Source: Legionella jordanis (lineage in GTDB: Bacteria; Pseudomonadota; Gammaproteobacteria; Legionellales; Legionellaceae). Taken from it: 64,000 nucleotides of DNA. Shown piece by piece: positions 16,706 through 24,969 of the stretch (the stretch's first letter is position 1; each line of letters begins with the position of its first letter). The notes beneath the pieces were generated by a model. That model was not told where the DNA came from, searched no databases, and was given only the letters and a program-made list of their open reading frames with translations. The position numbers were made by a program, and so were the translations under genes. The stretch spans positions 1,519,501 to 1,583,500 of the forward strand of contig NZ_LR134383.1 of NCBI RefSeq assembly GCF_900637635.1. The letters are read 5' to 3'.

Positions 16706-18020
16706 CAACGACATTATTCAAAAAGATCTCAAACATTTTTGGCATCCCTGCACCCAAATGAAAGATTTTGAAATTTGTCCTCCTTTGGTCATTGAATCGG
16801 CTAAAGGCAGTTATCTTCATACGAACAAAGGACCGGTCATTGATGCCATTTCCAGTTGGTGGTGCAAATCTTTAGGTCATGGGCATCCTGCCATTCTCGA
16901 GGCAATCCAGTCACAACTTGGGCGATTTGAGCACGTAATTGGCGCCCATATAACGCATCCTTTGTTGATTGAGTTAGCAGAAAAACTTGCAAACATTAGC
17001 AACAATCAACATGTATTCTTTGCCAGTGATGGATCAAGTGCTGTAGAGATTGCAATTAAACTTGCTATGCATGCAGCTCAACTAAAGGGGCAAGGGCATC
17101 GCAAGCAATTCATTGCGTTGCAAGGAAGCTACCACGGAGAAACCTTGGCAACGCTTAGCGTCAGTGATCTGGGGCTCTATAAAAAACCTTACGACGGGTT
17201 TGGGGTTAGCTGCCATTTTCTTCACTCCCTTCCTTATGTCTGCAACACATCTGATCCCCTGTGGTCAAATTCTGAAACTTACTGGCCTTCTATTTTAGAG
17301 CAGCTTGAAGCCGTGAAAGAAAACTCATGCGCTATTCTGGTCGAACCTATCATTCAAGGTGCTGGGGGAATTCAATGTTATAGCGCCGATTTCTTAAAAC
17401 GATTAGCCGCTTGGGCGAAAGAAAATGATTTGTTTCTAATTGCAGATGAAATCATGACTGGATTGGGGAGAACTGGCAAATGGCTTGCCTGCGATCATGC
17501 TGAAGTTCAGGCGGACTTAATTTGTTTATCAAAAGGATTAACCTCTGGCTCACTACCACTTAGTTGTGTATTGATTAAACATAACATTTACGAGTTGTTC
17601 TACGATGATTACGAAAAGGGCAACTCTTTTTTGCATTCACATACTTATAGTGGAAATGCTTTGGCTTTGAGCGCCGCGCTTGCAACCATAGAGGTAATGG
17701 AGCGTGAACAAATCAATGAACAGGCTGTAATTTTAGGGCGGCAAATGGAAGAAAATCTTAAGGAAATTGCCCAATTAACAGGACACTTAAGCAATGTACG
17801 CTCCATCGGTGCTGTGGCCGCCGCCGAACTGCCAAAAGACGGTTCCAGAAGGGTTGGATTCGAATTATATCAAGAAGCCCTAAAGCGTGGCGCCCTCTTA
17901 AGACCATTGGGGAGAACCTTATATTGGATGCCTCCACTCAATTGCGACAGACAGACTATTGAGAAATTAGCCGATATTACTCTAAACTCTATTAAAGCGC
18001 TTTATAGCCAATCAAGATGA
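16695..18020 (+). CDS. bioA: Adenosylmethionine-8-amino-7-oxononanoate aminotransferase
   Basis: About 441 residues, class III aminotransferase. FWHPCTQM near the start, SSWWCKSLGHGHP, the GSYHGETLATLSV segment, IADEIMTGLGRTGK with the PLP Asp, and the Schiff-base Lys in CLSKGLTSGSLPLS all fit BioA. It makes DAPA using SAM as amino donor. I chose ATG 16695 (MVNVNDIIQ) because it gives the same distance to WHP as E. coli BioA. An in-frame ATG at 16653 would put the bioB -10 box and the operator inside the gene. The ribosome site is weak for both. Confidence 0.94.
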   Translation: MVNVNDIIQKDLKHFWHPCTQMKDFEICPPLVIESAKGSYLHTNKGPVIDAISSWWCKSLGHGHPAILEAIQSQLGRFEHVIGAHITHPLLIELAEKLANISNNQHVFFASDGSSAVEIAIKLAMHAAQLKGQGHRKQFIALQGSYHGETLATLSVSDLGLYKKPYDGFGVSCHFLHSLPYVCNTSDPLWSNSETYWPSILEQLEAVKENSCAILVEPIIQGAGGIQCYSADFLKRLAAWAKENDLFLIADEIMTGLGRTGKWLACDHAEVQADLICLSKGLTSGSLPLSCVLIKHNIYELFYDDYEKGNSFLHSHTYSGNALALSAALATIEVMEREQINEQAVILGRQMEENLKEIAQLTGHLSNVRSIGAVAAAELPKDGSRRVGFELYQEALKRGALLRPLGRTLYWMPPLNCDRQTIEKLADITLNSIKALYSQSR

Positions 18021-19570
18021 AAAACAAACTCCAGGAGAGTTCGGCAACGGTACAGCAGGCACTGAATATTATTTGGATGCTGCTTACGGTCTTTTTTCTG
18101 CTAAATGCTTTATATTATCAGTGGATTCATTACAAGGAAGACACTCATCGTAAGTTGGAATCTATGGCTGATGAATCCCGCATCAAACTGGATAATTTAA
18201 TTGAGAGCGTGCTTTCAACTGCATATTCCCTTCCACTTTCAGAGTTACACTCTTGCGAAAAGCTATTGCCCGTATTAAGAAATGCAATCTTTAGTAATCC
18301 CCAGATCTCAGGACTGGTTATCAGTAATTCCGATAATCAACCGATTTGCTCAACCTTAAATCAAACGAGTGGATTGCCTAAACCCTTTAGCAAGGGACCG
18401 GTATTGTTTGGGCCTGTAAAATTACCCTATCTGACTAATAAAGTTTTTTTACTACAGCAAAGGCTAGGCCAGAATTATATTGGCATATATCTCATTGGCC
18501 GCACGATTGAGCAAGCTTTCTCGTATACATCCCCTGAAGTGTTGGATGCTATCTTATACAACAAGAAAACTGGAAAAATCACTTTGCAGCGTGGCCAAAA
18601 AATTTTTTTTAAACTAAACGATTCCTCATTGCATTTGGCCGAGGCTCAATTGCAAAATTTGGATAATTTTAAAATAATTTTAGTGGGAAACTCCAAGCAA
18701 TATAAAGATGCCCTGCTTTCCCATCTTCTTGTGGCGGGCTTGATCATTCTTTCCATTTCTATTTTTTTATATTTGCAGATCAAAAATATACTCAGTCAAA
18801 GATTTTCAATGTCTTATGCTTTAAAGACCGCACTTAAAAGTGATCGGTTCCATCCGGCCTACCAGCCGATTATGGATGCTTCGGAAAATCGCTTTTGCGC
18901 TGCCGAAGTATTGACCCGCTGGTTTACTGATGATGATGAAGTGTCCCCTGATGTTTTTATTGAGGAAGCGGAACAATCCGGTTTAATTGTTCCCATTACT
19001 TTAAAAGTGTTAAAAAAAGTGTTTAAAGAAACAAAGTCAATATTGGATCGCTATCCTTACTTTCATCTGGCTATAAATCTTTCTGCAAGCCATTTTCACG
19101 ATAAACATTTTTTTGCCGATTTTTTTAAATTATGTGACGACTATCAAATTCAGCCCAGGCAAATTATGCTTGAGCTGACAGAAAGACAATTGCTGGATCA
19201 AGAAAATGCCGATTTAATGGCCAAGATGCATGAGTTGCGAGAAAAAGGTTATGCTCTAGCCATTGATGATTTTGGTACGGGACATGCTAGTATTAAATAC
19301 CTTCAACACTTCCCATTTAATTTCTTGAAAATTGATAAAATTTTTATTCATGCCATAGGGACAGGAGCAATTACAGAAAGTTTAAGTCAGGCGATTATAC
19401 ACATGGCCAATTCTTTAAAACTTGAAATCATTGCTGAGGGAGTTGAGACTGAAGAGCAAGTTAATTTTTTAAAAAAATACCAGGTGAAATATATGCAAGG
19501 ATGGTATTTTAGCAAAGCAGTACCCGTTGACCGTTTATATGAAATTATTACCGGGGTTGAACATGACTAA
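18017..19570 (+). CDS. CSS-motif EAL-domain c-di-GMP phosphodiesterase
   Basis: The 517-residue protein has an N-terminal membrane helix (about 18-40), a periplasmic domain with Cys80 and the CSS-like Cys111-Ser-Thr, a second helix (about 238-258), then a full EAL domain. E297-V-L stands for EAL, and INLSASHF, ELTERQLL, DDFGTG (417-422) and AEGVE are present, so hydrolysis of c-di-GMP is expected. There is no GGDEF domain. In E. coli CSS-type enzymes, periplasmic redox state controls activity through the two cysteines; here that is inference. The ATG overlaps the bioA stop by four bases. Confidence 0.9.
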   Translation: MKNKLQESSATVQQALNIIWMLLTVFFLLNALYYQWIHYKEDTHRKLESMADESRIKLDNLIESVLSTAYSLPLSELHSCEKLLPVLRNAIFSNPQISGLVISNSDNQPICSTLNQTSGLPKPFSKGPVLFGPVKLPYLTNKVFLLQQRLGQNYIGIYLIGRTIEQAFSYTSPEVLDAILYNKKTGKITLQRGQKIFFKLNDSSLHLAEAQLQNLDNFKIILVGNSKQYKDALLSHLLVAGLIILSISIFLYLQIKNILSQRFSMSYALKTALKSDRFHPAYQPIMDASENRFCAAEVLTRWFTDDDEVSPDVFIEEAEQSGLIVPITLKVLKKVFKETKSILDRYPYFHLAINLSASHFHDKHFFADFFKLCDDYQIQPRQIMLELTERQLLDQENADLMAKMHELREKGYALAIDDFGTGHASIKYLQHFPFNFLKIDKIFIHAIGTGAITESLSQAIIHMANSLKLEIIAEGVETEEQVNFLKKYQVKYMQGWYFSKAVPVDRLYEIITGVEHD

Positions 19571-20006
19571 TACAGGTCGAATATTCGCAATAACTGCATT
19601 ATATTGGATAATATCCAACACATACGCAATCACTGTCGTTGAGTCCACCTATTGGAAATGCACCGTGTCGGATGCGGAAAATCGCCAATGGCCAGGCCAA
19701 GCCGATTATCAGGTTAGCGCTATTAATCGTGCTTTAGAAAACTGTAAACGGGAAAGTAAAGTCCCTAAAACTTGTAAAGCCGCAAAAGAAGCTTGCGAAA
19801 TGATAGTAAATGGCGTCACAACTCGCCCAATGTGGCGTTGCCTCGCCCTTGATCAAGCTGCTGTACCCTGGTTTAGCAATATTTACGATCACGGTGATGA
19901 CGCAGCCATGGCGGCTAAAGCCTATTGCCAGGCAAACAGTACTTTACCTGAAACTTGTTACGTGTATTTGTTCAACTGCCGCAATTTAAATATCCGGAAT
20001 TTCTAA
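19563..20006 (+). CDS. Small secreted cysteine-rich protein
   Basis: 147 residues from the ATG at 19563, which overlaps the end of the EAL gene by eight bases. A signal peptide (RIFAITALYWIISNTYA, cut near residue 20) leads to a mature part with eight cysteines in the contexts WKC, ENC, KTC, EAC, WRC, AYC, ETC and FNC. The WxC spacing repeats (YWKCTVSDAENRQW and MWRCLALDQAAVPW), so the mature part looks like two related halves with up to four disulfides. I know no function. It ends one base into coaE. Confidence 0.6.
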   Translation: MTNTGRIFAITALYWIISNTYAITVVESTYWKCTVSDAENRQWPGQADYQVSAINRALENCKRESKVPKTCKAAKEACEMIVNGVTTRPMWRCLALDQAAVPWFSNIYDHGDDAAMAAKAYCQANSTLPETCYVYLFNCRNLNIRNF

Positions 20007-20611
20007 TGTATTGCATTGGCTTAACTGGCAGCATTGCCAGTGGAAAATCCACGGTTGCCTCTTTTTTCAAAAGAAAGGGAGTTTCAGTGATTAGTGCCGA
20101 TGAAATCTCCAGAGAAATAACAGCACCAGATGGTATTGCCTTGGCCATGATTGTACGTCATTTTGGGGAGTCAATTATTACGGCCAATGGAGAGCTAAAT
20201 CGAACAGCACTCAGGCACATAATTTTTCAAAACCCAAATGAACGATTATGGTTGGAGCATTTGTTACATCCACTGATTAGACGACGCATCATGGAAGAGG
20301 TTAAGCGCAGTAACTCTCCTTATAATATGATTGAAATTCCTCTTTTAAAAGATCGGGATTTATACCCATACTTAAATCGGATTTTACTGATTACGGCGGA
20401 TAAAGAGCAGCAAATTAAACGCGTTATGGCCCGGGATCAATGTTCGCGTCAACAAGCTGAAGCTATTTTGGCGGCGCAACCACCTGATCATGCACGCGAA
20501 CGAATTGCTGATGACATTATTATTAACCATGGCTCAAAGCAGGAATTAGAATTAAAAATTGATAATCTGCATCAACAGTATTTACAATTTGCCAAACAGA
20601 TTGATATGTAA
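20006..20611 (+). CDS. coaE: Dephospho-CoA kinase
   Basis: 201 residues. The Walker A motif GSIASGKST is at residues 8-16, followed by VISADEISREI and the DHARERIADDIIINHG segment typical of CoaE. It phosphorylates the 3' hydroxyl of dephospho-CoA, the last step of CoA synthesis. I chose ATG 20006, which shares its A with the stop of the cysteine-rich gene (TAATG); a longer frame exists but would add an unusual N-terminus. coaE followed by zapD is a common gammaproteobacterial pair. Confidence 0.95.
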   Translation: MYCIGLTGSIASGKSTVASFFKRKGVSVISADEISREITAPDGIALAMIVRHFGESIITANGELNRTALRHIIFQNPNERLWLEHLLHPLIRRRIMEEVKRSNSPYNMIEIPLLKDRDLYPYLNRILLITADKEQQIKRVMARDQCSRQQAEAILAAQPPDHARERIADDIIINHGSKQELELKIDNLHQQYLQFAKQIDM

Positions 20612-20632
20612 GTTTTTAATTTTATGAGATTT

Positions 20633-20660
20633 TTGGAGTTATTAATCTTTATGGTACAAT
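20633..20660 (+). promoter_or_regulatory. Promoter of zapD
   Basis: TTGGAG, 16 bases, TACAAT, with the zapD ATG 34 bases downstream. Both boxes match the sigma-70 consensus moderately well, which would let zapD be expressed apart from the long upstream operon. Confidence 0.45.
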
Positions 20661-20694
20661 TTGCATAAAACGAGCTAAGGACAGCATTTTTCTT

Positions 20695-21441
20695 ATGTTT
20701 GACGACACCATCACTTTTCAGTTACCTACTCACTACCTGCCCAAAATTGCATTAAGGCTTGAGTATTTGTATCAAACCATCGAACAAGCCTGCAGAGAAA
20801 ATCATCCGGTCGTCCATCATTATGCCTTAAAGAACATCATTGAAATTATTAAGTTAATTGAAAAGCCTGAACTTAAAAGTCGTCTCCTAAAAGAGCTGAT
20901 GCGTATCGAGCATAGCCTAAATAAATCCAATGCTGCTGTCCCAAGTCATTTATATAATGATTTGCACAGTCAAATTTTAGTGTTAACTCATGTGGTTGGA
21001 CGTTTTGGCGGGAACATACACAATAACCCATTTTTGCAATCGATAAGGCTTTCTTTGGCAACCCTTAATCATGATTGCGAAATGTATGCTCCGCAACTTC
21101 TACTCTGGCTTGAATCTGAACCTGCTTTAAGACAAAAGGATTTGTCCACGTGGCTGGATAACTTAAAAGCTCTATCATCTGCAGTCAGTCTGTACTTAAG
21201 TTTGCTTCGTCAAACAGCAGAATTCGATGAAATAGACATGTACAATGGTTTTTATCAACGCTCCTTACCGCCTAAAACTTCATGTCATCTCATTCTGCTA
21301 AGGATTGAGAAATCTTTTGGTATTGTCCCCCGCATGCAATTAGGACACCATGGTTTAAGTTTACGATTATGCGAAATTGCTACCATGCAAGAGGTCCGAG
21401 AGACCAACGCCAAGTTGGACTTAGCGCTCTGTCAACTTTGA
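20695..21441 (+). CDS. zapD: Cell division protein ZapD (DUF1342)
   Basis: This 248-residue protein begins TITFQLPTH and continues with RIEHSLN, VGRFGGNI, NDCEMYAPQLLLWL-type segments that mark ZapD/YacF. It binds the C-terminus of FtsZ and bundles filaments at the Z-ring. It follows coaE as in E. coli. The yacG gene usually next in line is missing here; the next gene is on the other strand, six bases away. Confidence 0.93.
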   Translation: MFDDTITFQLPTHYLPKIALRLEYLYQTIEQACRENHPVVHHYALKNIIEIIKLIEKPELKSRLLKELMRIEHSLNKSNAAVPSHLYNDLHSQILVLTHVVGRFGGNIHNNPFLQSIRLSLATLNHDCEMYAPQLLLWLESEPALRQKDLSTWLDNLKALSSAVSLYLSLLRQTAEFDEIDMYNGFYQRSLPPKTSCHLILLRIEKSFGIVPRMQLGHHGLSLRLCEIATMQEVRETNAKLDLALCQL

Positions 21442-21447
21442 CTCCTA

Positions 21448-22146
21448 TTACACTTTAGGAGTAAATTGAGCCAGGTCATAAATGCCTAATGCTTTCTCTA
21501 TTGAAGCCACCTGAAATAGTATATTTTCAAATCCTTTCTCACCAAAACGTTTATGTTCTTCATCTTCGAATTGTTCTCCCAACTCTTGATATTGGGCCTC
21601 AGACAGGATTCGATGAAGAGCAGGGAAAAGAACCGTATCCTCCCTGGCAGCATGAGGCTCATACATTGTTATGAATTCCTGCATAGCGGAGGCAAGCTGC
21701 CGTTCATGGTTTGAATACGTTGGCTTAGAGCTGCTAAGTTCAATAATACGCTTTGTTAAAGTTCTTCCAGCTGTGTGTTGCTGCTTTAAAATCCCCACCA
21801 AATTAGTCAACTGCCCTGCTTTTTCAAAACGAGGAAAAAGGAAGTGCTCTTCCAGCTCCTCATGATAGCCTTCAATGAACTCTCGAATGATGCTGGCGGC
21901 CTCATGGATTGAAGCAGGATTTAGTTCTTTCTTTTGATCAATTCTTAAAATCCCTTCACGATAAATTAAAAGAATACGGCGCAAAACCCCATGTTCTCTC
22001 ATTAAATCTTCATTTGGAGAAATGTCTTCCTTTTGTTCAAAATGTTTTAAGGGATTGGCAATAAGTGTTGTACTGGCTAAAACAGTACCGCTTATAAGCA
22101 TAGCTGTTTGTTTAATAAAGTTTCGACGATTTAGAAAATCAGACAT
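21448..22146 (-). CDS. Tat-exported hemerythrin-domain protein
   Basis: About 232 residues from the ATG at 22146, chosen because GGAGG lies six bases upstream and because it puts the twin-arginine motif RRNFIK at residues 7-12, followed by a hydrophobic stretch (LISGTVLASTTLIANPL). The rest is a four-helix hemerythrin domain. Metal-ligand candidates are REHGVLRRI, GYHEELEEHFLFPRFE, LKQQHTAG and EPHAAREDTVLFPAL, a full HxxxE-type set. Tat export suits a protein that folds around a di-iron centre before export. Oxygen binding or sensing is inferred from the family only. It converges with zapD. Confidence 0.82.
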   Translation of the reverse strand: MSDFLNRRNFIKQTAMLISGTVLASTTLIANPLKHFEQKEDISPNEDLMREHGVLRRILLIYREGILRIDQKKELNPASIHEAASIIREFIEGYHEELEEHFLFPRFEKAGQLTNLVGILKQQHTAGRTLTKRIIELSSSKPTYSNHERQLASAMQEFITMYEPHAAREDTVLFPALHRILSEAQYQELGEQFEDEEHKRFGEKGFENILFQVASIEKALGIYDLAQFTPKV

Positions 22147-22757
22147 ACATTCCTCCATGAATACCGGTTTATTTGCCAATCCTTGGGCATACTGGTCGCT
22201 GTGAATAAAAGAATTATCCTCTTTCTGTTGTAGTTCTGCAATTAAGGATTTTGTCAATTAGACTTAGAGGTTTATTGAGCACTTAACACACAGACAATAA
22301 ACGGAGCGATAAACGGTATGAACTAATGGTAGTTATCGGTTATACTAAAGCAGTTTTAGAAGAAATAAAAATGCAATCCTTACATCCGTTGGGCTATAAT
22401 TCGTTGTTATTGCCGAACTTAAAAATAAAAATGAATTGATCCACCCTACTCTTATGTGATTGTTGCTCCTGAGTCTTTATCATCCTAGCCTTCTAAAGGA
22501 GTAAAATTTTAATTTCTGATGTAATGAAGTTACGATTAATCCAGATGCAACAGGCAAGTTAGCAATTGCAAATCTGCTTTAGAAAATCTATTAGCAAAAA
22601 ATTGACTCAGAAAATCATCCTTATAGAATCAAAATGATTTAATATCTTTATGTATGCTTGTGGAAAAGAATAAGATTAGATAAACGCTAATCTCAATGGG
22701 CAGGCTTGTTTGGCCTGTTCCGTTTATTTTCAAGAGCCCTTGTTCGAGGTGACCCCG
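22147..22757. other. Intergenic region, possible gene relics
   Basis: About 610 bases without a convincing gene. On the plus strand, 22326-22439 encodes a 37-residue open frame (starts MVVIGYTKAV) with no clear ribosome site, and near 22526-22585 a frame reads NEVTINPDATGKLAIANLL before a stop. Both look more protein-like than random DNA but are broken by stops, so they may be remnants of a decayed gene. Divergent promoters for the hemerythrin and transporter genes must also lie here; I could not settle on one. Confidence 0.3.
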
Positions 22758-23627
22758 GTGTCTGTAAAAAATTATGGTGCCTTCTACGCAACCCTTTCTG
22801 GGCTTTTTTTTGGCCTAATTGGTTACTTTGGCGTTAGTATTATGAATGCCCATGTTTCTGTAAATAACATGTTGTTCTGGCGTTTTTTGGTCTCTGGACT
22901 CTTTATCATTCTTCTTTTGACTCCAAATTTAAAAAGTTTACAGATTGGCATTAAAGAAATAGGTAAAATCAGTTTCTATGGAGCAGCATTTTATGGCACC
23001 TGCTCCATACTTTATTTTTTAGCCACAGAATACATTGGTTCGGGCTTGGCGATGGTTATTTTCTTTACCTATCCCAGTATCGTCTTATTGATTAACTTTG
23101 CTTTCTTCAAACAAACGATTAGCAAAATTTATTATCTTTCTTTAACAATTATTTTTTCAGGTATGTTGCTCATGATCAATGGCAGCAAAGTGCATTTTGA
23201 TTTAATTGGTGTGGGCTTAAGCCTTTTGTCGGCAATTCTTTACGCCATGTATCTAATCGTCAGTAAAAATTGTAAAGCTCCTGCTTTGGTTTCGACTTTG
23301 TTTGTATCTTTAGGTGCGATGTTGGTATCCTTGTTTGCTGCGTTATGGGAGAACTCTTTTTTCCTGCCACTGAATGTAGACGTTTGGTTTAATATTTGTG
23401 GTATTGGTGTTGTTTGCACTGCCTTACCTATTGTTTTTCTTCTTGAAGGTTTAAAGCATATTAGTTCTCTACAAGCATCTATATTATCGGTTCTTGAGCC
23501 AGTGTTTGTGGTAATTTTTGGCATCCTGCTTTTGGGTGAGAAAATCAATATAACCCAAGCTTCTGGAGTTGTTATCCTTCTTGCAGGAGCTTTGCTCTCA
23601 TTGTTGAGCAACCGCTTTGAGAGGTAA
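22758..23627 (+). CDS. EamA/DMT-superfamily transporter
   Basis: About 289 residues with ten hydrophobic segments in two EamA repeats; SVLEPVFVVIFGILLLGEKI near the end is the usual hallmark of the second repeat. It should move a small metabolite across the inner membrane; the substrate cannot be told from sequence. I chose GTG 22758 because GAGGT lies about eight bases upstream and the first helix then begins a few residues in. A TTG 16 codons earlier is the longest option. It ends exactly where the gene on the other strand ends. Confidence 0.85.
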   Translation: MSVKNYGAFYATLSGLFFGLIGYFGVSIMNAHVSVNNMLFWRFLVSGLFIILLLTPNLKSLQIGIKEIGKISFYGAAFYGTCSILYFLATEYIGSGLAMVIFFTYPSIVLLINFAFFKQTISKIYYLSLTIIFSGMLLMINGSKVHFDLIGVGLSLLSAILYAMYLIVSKNCKAPALVSTLFVSLGAMLVSLFAALWENSFFLPLNVDVWFNICGIGVVCTALPIVFLLEGLKHISSLQASILSVLEPVFVVIFGILLLGEKINITQASGVVILLAGALLSLLSNRFER

Positions 23628-24518
23628 CTACAATTTGACTTTTCCAAAAATGGCTAAGCCTTGTGTGTTAAACCAATACTTATCTTCTCCAAGAAAATGA
23701 TTTTTCAGCCCTGGAATGCTTTGGATATCTGGATGGCCAGTTGTGACGAAATAACTTTGTCCACCCAGATAAAATTCTTTAGTTCTTTGTGAAGGAGTAA
23801 CTAAAATATGTCCATTTGGCACCAGTTCCAATAATTGCTGAATAAATCGAACAACATCTTTTTCTTTTTCAATGCCATTATTCACAGCTAATAGATAGGG
23901 AACGTAGGCTGTATCAAAAGTTAGGCATTTATCGCTTTTGAGCAACTGTTTAATTTCTTTAGCGTAAAATATTATGTATTTTTGTAACTCAAACTGATCA
24001 TTGACTTTGGACAAAACGGCAGCTCGTACCAATTGCAGAAGATAAACAATGTAAATTCGCCTCAAAGCCTTAGGCCTTATGAACCAAAAGAGAATAGTAC
24101 GTAGCTTAATTTTGGGTAAAATAATGAGTGGAGGATACCATTTGGTCAGTGCAGTGAGTAACTCACCAATTGTTGGATAGTTTTTTCCTTTAATACACTC
24201 TCGATAGTGGTAATATTTCTTAAACGCTTTAATCCAGGCAATTGTCACTGGGTCTTTGTCGCATACAGTAACTGATTTTGCTCCAGCTTCGGCAAACAGG
24301 AAAGCAGTGTTTCCATAACCAGGTACCAATAACACATCTTTTTCTTTTATGTCTTTGCCAATATTATATCGATCCTCGCGAGCGCCTGATAAAACGGAAG
24401 CCAAAAATCGTTCAGCACCCATCGGATATATCAGAGCCTCTTCATTGTCTGTGAGTCTCGTAATTCGCTGCTCTATGATCCATTGTTCTTCTTGCTTGCT
24501 CAGCCTGATTTCACTCAT
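23628..24518 (-). CDS. SAM-dependent methyltransferase-like protein
   Basis: About 296 residues from ATG 24518, with AGGGAAATT just before it. A motif-I-like stretch (LLVPGYGNTAFLFAEAGA) and a following acidic strand (VTVCDKDP) show a Rossmann fold of class I SAM binders. A basic, hydrophobic middle segment (about residues 130-180) may touch the membrane. NGHILVTPSQRT resembles a late strand of the fold. The substrate is unknown. It overlaps nothing and converges with the transporter gene. Confidence 0.55.
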   Translation of the reverse strand: MSEIRLSKQEEQWIIEQRITRLTDNEEALIYPMGAERFLASVLSGAREDRYNIGKDIKEKDVLLVPGYGNTAFLFAEAGAKSVTVCDKDPVTIAWIKAFKKYYHYRECIKGKNYPTIGELLTALTKWYPPLIILPKIKLRTILFWFIRPKALRRIYIVYLLQLVRAAVLSKVNDQFELQKYIIFYAKEIKQLLKSDKCLTFDTAYVPYLLAVNNGIEKEKDVVRFIQQLLELVPNGHILVTPSQRTKEFYLGGQSYFVTTGHPDIQSIPGLKNHFLGEDKYWFNTQGLAIFGKVKL

Positions 24519-24588
24519 AATTTCCCTATGGGATAAGCAGATCCGCAATCATTTAAGAATAGCTTCAGAATAAAAAAATGGTGACAAC

Positions 24589-24969
24589 TTATTTATCTAG
24601 TAGATTAATAATCTTGTGGTTGGCTTCGGGAAACTGGTAATTAATTAATTCACTCACTGCTACCCAGCGAAGATCCAGTTGTGATTCACGGCATTCAGCC
24701 TCACCATTAAAACCATCGATGGTAAAAACTAGCAGATGAACGGTTTTAGCTCCATATTGATGAGTTATCTCAGTGAGAAAAGAAGAGCTGGTGATTTCAA
24801 GCCCCACCTCTTCTTCCACTTCCCGTTGCAATGCCATTGCAGGTTCTTCATTAAGCTCCAGTTTTCCTCCTGGAAATTCCCAAAAACCCCCATGTGCAGT
24901 TTGTAAAGGGCGACGAGTAATTAGTACTTTGCCCTCTTCATTAAAAATGACCGCTACCGCTACTTTCAA
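24589..24969 (-). CDS. mutT: Nudix hydrolase MutT (8-oxo-dGTP diphosphatase)
   Basis: About 126 residues. The Nudix box is complete: [20 protein letters not shown] followed by EVGLEI, preceded by ITRRP and GFWEFPGGK as in MutT. It clears 8-oxo-dGTP from the nucleotide pool. I take TTG 24969 as start: it shares bases with the secA stop (TTGA), has GGAAG five bases upstream, and gives the N-terminus [11 protein letters not shown], which matches E. coli MutT. A TTG six codons further in front is also open. Confidence 0.92.
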   Translation of the reverse strand: MKVAVAVIFNEEGKVLITRRPLQTAHGGFWEFPGGKLELNEEPAMALQREVEEEVGLEITSSSFLTEITHQYGAKTVHLLVFTIDGFNGEAECRESQLDLRWVAVSELINYQFPEANHKIINLLDK

